9,204 nucleotides of DNA from Nitratireductor sp. (GTDB lineage: Bacteria; Pseudomonadota; Alphaproteobacteria; Rhizobiales; Rhizobiaceae). Made by a program: the position numbers and the translations under genes. A model generated the notes under the pieces. That model was not told where the DNA came from, did not search any database, and saw only the letters and a list, made by a program, of their open reading frames with translations. Location of the stretch: contig JAGRLQ010000233.1 in the NCBI GenBank assembly GCA_020441735.1, forward strand, positions 1-9,204, given 5' to 3'. Below are positions 6,835-9,204 of this stretch, one piece after another. The first letter of the stretch is position 1; each line of letters starts with the position of its first letter.

Positions 6835-8130
6835 TCAGCCCGTGCCAGGCTCGTAGGACAGGGTAGCTGCTCCCGCCGCAGCAGGCGCACCTGCCGCCTG
6901 GTTTTGCCGAGCTTCCTGGACGATATCCGTCAGCACCTGTCCCCACAAAACGGAAACCATGCCTGGTTCGAAGCAGGTCTCGATGCGCCGTCTTGCGGCC
7001 TCACCCATTTTGCGGCGGGCGGCGTCATCCGCCAGCAGACTGTCGAGATGTGCGGTGATGCCATCGACGTCTTTCGGCTCCGCCAACAGTCCCTCAACAC
7101 CGTGATCGATCAACCCCCTAAAGGCGGGCACACGATAGGCCACCACCGGCAGGGAACAGGCCATTGCCTCCATGACGACCTTGGGCAGGCTTTCGGGATG
7201 GACGGAGGGAAACAACATCGCTTCAGCCCGGTTCAGTATGGCCGGAAGCGATGCATGAGGAACGGCACCTGCCATGATGATGCGGTCTTCAAGACCGTAT
7301 TGTTTCGAGAGGTGCTTTACCCGTCGGATGTTGGCGTTCTTTGCACTGCCTGCAATCAGCAGGGAAACATCCCTGTCACGCAGGCGGTGCATGATCCGGG
7401 CGAGATCGAAGGCGCCCTTGTTGCGGGTTACCCGCCCGACATAAACCACGAATCGGCGGCCCGACCGGAGCAGTTCCGTCACCTTCGGGCCAGGATCACT
7501 CCCCGTACCTTCGGCGTGGAATTCTTGTGGCGACAGGCCATACGGCACATAGCTTGTATGCACGGCTCGCCACCAGAAGGCCTTGCGGATTGATTCGGCC
7601 AAGGCTGGAGAATTACACACGATCAGGCGTGACCCCATCAGGCAGGAAGCGTAAACCCGGTTGGCGGCGGCATATAAAAGCGCGTGCACCCGCTGGCGCT
7701 GGCGCGAGAAAAGACGGCTGTAAAGCTCGTAACCGTGCAGCCAGGCCGGAAACGTGCCTTCATGGCTGACCAGCGGCACCGTTCGGGCGTACCGGCTGTG
7801 CGCCAGATAGCCGTAAGGGCTGCGCCCTCGACCTAGCACGACATCAAAGCGACGGGCCTGGTGCAACTCGTCGAACCGCCTGCCGCTTTCCCGCCAATAT
7901 GCCTTGTCGGTCTTTTCCGGCCGCGTGCCGCCCAGATAGTGCACCTCGGCACCATGTTCATGGGCCAATCGCGTCGTGCCGTCAGGATGGGCGGTGGTAA
8001 TCACCGTGACATCATGGCCCTGATCAACAAGCTGGCGGGCGACAAGTGAAAACGGCCACAGGAAGTTTCCGCCCCGATGGGCCGCCATGGCCTTGGAGAA
8101 GATGCATACTTGAAGCCGGTTTGAGGGCAT
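6835..8130 (-). CDS. Glycosyltransferase, GT-B fold, family 4 type
   Basis: A 431-residue cytoplasmic or membrane-associated sugar transferase that should retain the configuration of a nucleotide sugar donor. The N-terminal domain opens with a beta strand (QVCIFSK) and the glycine-rich loop HRGGNF at 18-23, where acceptor-side binding is usual. The C-terminal domain starts with VVYVGRVTRNKGAFDL at 228-243, then SLLIAGSAKNANIRR, AMLFPSVHPESLPKVVMEAM with the E-x7-E pair E313/E321 that contacts the donor, and PVVAYRVPAFRGLIDHGVEGLL. This is the standard GT4 order. The last 25 residues are an Ala/Gly-rich tail. ATG at 8130 was chosen because GGAGG (8140-8144) lies 9 nt upstream and the first beta strand follows directly; the frame continues 18 codons further up without a good signal. 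No polysaccharide, transporter or polymerase genes flank it, so donor, acceptor and product (exopolysaccharide, lipopolysaccharide or glycolipid) cannot be told. Confidence 0.87.
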   Translation of the reverse strand: MPSNRLQVCIFSKAMAAHRGGNFLWPFSLVARQLVDQGHDVTVITTAHPDGTTRLAHEHGAEVHYLGGTRPEKTDKAYWRESGRRFDELHQARRFDVVLGRGRSPYGYLAHSRYARTVPLVSHEGTFPAWLHGYELYSRLFSRQRQRVHALLYAAANRVYASCLMGSRLIVCNSPALAESIRKAFWWRAVHTSYVPYGLSPQEFHAEGTGSDPGPKVTELLRSGRRFVVYVGRVTRNKGAFDLARIMHRLRDRDVSLLIAGSAKNANIRRVKHLSKQYGLEDRIIMAGAVPHASLPAILNRAEAMLFPSVHPESLPKVVMEAMACSLPVVAYRVPAFRGLIDHGVEGLLAEPKDVDGITAHLDSLLADDAARRKMGEAARRRIETCFEPGMVSVLWGQVLTDIVQEARQNQAAGAPAAAGAATLSYEPGTG

Positions 8131-8212
8131 GAGGCAAGACCTCCGGAATCCTGCAGAACACACGGCAACGCCCTTTGCAGCCACCGCTTATCACGGACAA
8201 CCACAAAGCTTT

Positions 8213-8228
8213 ATGACGAGCCCGTCAT
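8213..8228. repeat. Short palindrome ATGACG-N4-CGTCAT
   Basis: Perfect 6-base inverted repeat with a 4-base centre, 83-98 bp upstream of the glycosyltransferase start. TGACGAG recurs as a direct repeat at 8214-8220 and 8235-8241. The size and symmetry suit a dimeric repressor or activator site; no regulator is identified. Confidence 0.4.
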
Positions 8229-8293
8229 GCCTGTTGACGAGAATGTAGGCTGGTTTACCGCCCCCCGCAGAAAAGGTTGCAGGATGGCCGGGC

Positions 8294-8336
8294 AAACCGT
8301 CATCCGATGGACGCTAGCGGGCTTTCATGACGGTTT
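8294..8336. repeat. 10-base inverted repeat AAACCGTCAT / ATGACGGTTT
   Basis: AAACCGTCAT at 8294-8303 and its exact reverse complement at 8327-8336, separated by 23 bases (centre to centre about 33 bp). Each arm contains the same CGTCAT hexamer as the palindrome 70 bp to the left. It could be two half-sites for a regulator or a long-loop hairpin; no U-tract follows on either strand. Confidence 0.5.
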
Positions 8337-8599
8337 CTTGTATCCATCCCGGCTTGCTGTTGATTGTCAGGCGGCTGGCCGCCATCAGCTGCCGTGCACC
8401 ATTGCGAAACAATCGTTACACCGGCGCTAACCATATTAAATCACTTGCCTTTAAGAGATCAGCGCTATCGTTTCATCGGTGGCAGCCATGGGCTGAGGCA
8501 TGATGCCGCCCGCCCGCTCTTTGCAGCATGTCCCCCATCAATGGCCGGCAAGACGCAGCCGGAGCCGCCCCACGGCAGCTCCCGCATGAAGGCGAGCCA

Positions 8600-8947
8600 A
8601 TGGCCCGGAATGGCGGTATTTCAAAGATGGCACCTGCAATCGTTCCAAGAGGCCCCGGCATCGGCGTCGATGATTACCTGAAATCGTTCGGGGAACGGCG
8701 CACGAGCTCAAGAACCAATCTGTCGCGAGAGATCGTGGTGCAGATCGATCAGCAGCCCATGCACACCGCCATCCTGGAAAACATATCGCTGGGCGGCGCA
8801 AAATTCCGCCTGATGTATCCGACGGAGCTTCCCGAGCGTTTCGAGATTATCGGCGCCGGCGAAGACGAGCGGCCGATTGCCTGCCAGATCGTATGGCGCA
8901 GGCGGAACACAATCGGCGTCAAATTCATCACCAAGCGGCACAGCTAG
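8600..8947 (+). CDS. Small single-domain PilZ protein (putative cyclic-di-GMP receptor)
   Basis: A 115-residue protein that is mostly one PilZ beta-barrel. Both cyclic-di-GMP binding signatures are visible: R34-TSS-R38 (RxxxR) and N61-I-S63-LG-G66, matching (D/N)xSxxG, followed by the usual AKFRL strand. The closing strand CQIVWRRRNTIGVKF at about 95-109 is typical of the family. Such proteins bind the second messenger and act on motility, polysaccharide synthesis or division through a partner. The start at 8600 was preferred over ATG 8528 and ATG 8627 because GAAGG (8588-8592) lies 7 nt before it; the 8528 start has no ribosome site. It faces away from the glycosyltransferase across a shared intergenic region and ends 19 bp from the convergent tRNA-Arg. 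The intact motifs suggest it binds the ligand, but its target is unknown. Confidence 0.85.
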   Translation: MARNGGISKMAPAIVPRGPGIGVDDYLKSFGERRTSSRTNLSREIVVQIDQQPMHTAILENISLGGAKFRLMYPTELPERFEIIGAGEDERPIACQIVWRRRNTIGVKFITKRHS

Positions 8948-8966
8948 AAAGCCGGAGCTGGAAAGC

Positions 8967-9043
8967 TGGCGATCCCGGCAGGATTCGAACCTGCGACCGT
9001 CCGCTTAGAAGGCGGATGCTCTATCCAGCTGAGCTACGGGACC
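8967..9043 (-). tRNA. tRNA-Arg (anticodon UCU)
   Basis: A 77-base cloverleaf with CCA encoded. The acceptor GGTCCCG pairs with CGGGATC (one G-U), D-arm GCTC/GAGC, anticodon stem TCCGC/GCGGA with loop CTTCTAA and anticodon TCT at 9007-9009, T-arm GCAGG-TTCGAAT-CCTGC, discriminator G. It reads AGA (and possibly AGG), rare codons in high-GC genomes. tRNA-Arg 3' ends are frequent phage and island integration sites; here the 3' end faces the PilZ gene, and no integrase or duplicated tRNA end lies nearby. Confidence 0.97.
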
Positions 9044-9181
9044 GGATTCGCGGCGAACTTAGAGCAATTCTGGTTGTGACGGAATCGGAAAAACCTGAAT
9101 ATTCCGGTCAGATGCCTTTGTTCGCTTGAAGTTCAGGGCGCACTTGGCTAAGGAAACCGGCAACGCCTGTGGAGCAGGTTT

Positions 9182-9204
9182 CGGAGCGTAGCGCAGCCTG
9201 GTAG
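9182..9204 (+). tRNA. 5' end of a tRNA, probably tRNA-Pro (cut by window edge)
   Basis: The last 23 bases read CGGAGCG, TA, then the start of a D-arm GCGCAGCCTGGTAG. A C at position 1 and this D-arm are typical of bacterial tRNA-Pro; initiator tRNA also starts with C, but its D-stem differs. The anticodon lies outside the window, so the isoacceptor is unknown. Confidence 0.7.

Larger units (their letters stand above)
8131..8599. other. Divergent intergenic region between the glycosyltransferase and PilZ genes
   Basis: 469 bp between two divergent genes. The left part holds the glycosyltransferase ribosome site (GGAGG, minus strand, 8140-8144) and two inverted repeats built on CGTCAT/ATGACG, listed separately. 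The right part has an AT-rich patch at about 8410-8460; CTTGCC (8444-8449) and CTATCG (8465-8470) resemble rhizobial promoter boxes but are only 15 bases apart, so I rate them weak. Small open frames here, such as 8227-8430 on the plus strand, have no recognisable protein features. No RNA gene was recognised. Confidence 0.6.

Noticed and set aside
6751..7593. Plus-strand open frame of 280 codons
   Set aside because: Antisense to the glycosyltransferase gene; no recognisable motif and an unlikely composition.
8227..8430. Possible small gene of 67 codons in the divergent region
   Set aside because: No ribosome site, no secondary-structure pattern or motif, and it runs through the inverted repeats.

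Overview
The window (roughly 60% G+C by eye) looks like chromosomal DNA of an alphaproteobacterium, most likely a member of the Rhizobiales/Hyphomicrobiales. The reasons are the gene order rlpA - D,D-carboxypeptidase - tmk - holB - metG, the protein style of each gene, a non-pyrrolysine MttB-family protein, and candidate promoters resembling the rhizobial CTTGAC-N17-CTATAT pattern. The species cannot be named from sequence alone.

Layout, left to right. Positions 1-4845 are a leftward block of five genes: the start of metG (methionyl-tRNA synthetase, cut by the window edge), holB (DNA polymerase III delta'), tmk (thymidylate kinase), a secreted penicillin-binding D-alanyl-D-alanine carboxypeptidase, and the lipoprotein gene rlpA. 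The carboxypeptidase, tmk and holB are 28-32 bp apart and look like one operon, joining envelope growth, dTTP supply and the replicative clamp loader. metG follows after a 114 bp spacer that carries a strong GC-rich nested inverted repeat. rlpA is separated by 223 bp and each cell-wall gene has its own candidate promoter. Positions 5011-6636 hold a leftward gene for an MttB-family methyltransferase homologue with no in-frame amber codon. Positions 6835-8130 hold a leftward GT-B glycosyltransferase of family 4 type. A 469 bp divergent intergenic region (8131-8599) contains a cluster of CGTCAT/ATGACG inverted repeats. Rightward, 8600-8947 encodes a small single-domain PilZ protein, likely a cyclic-di-GMP sensor. 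The right end carries tRNA-Arg(UCU) on the minus strand, only 19 bp from the PilZ stop, and the first 23 bases of a plus-strand tRNA that looks like tRNA-Pro.

Most of the window is core genome and ordinary. No mobile element, CRISPR array or phage gene was seen. The points that deserve a second look are the orphan MttB homologue together with the preference for TAG stops, the lysine/arginine/alanine-rich tails on both ends of the thymidylate kinase, the inverted repeats in the divergent region, and the hairpin in front of metG. I found nothing that I could defend as a wholly new system.
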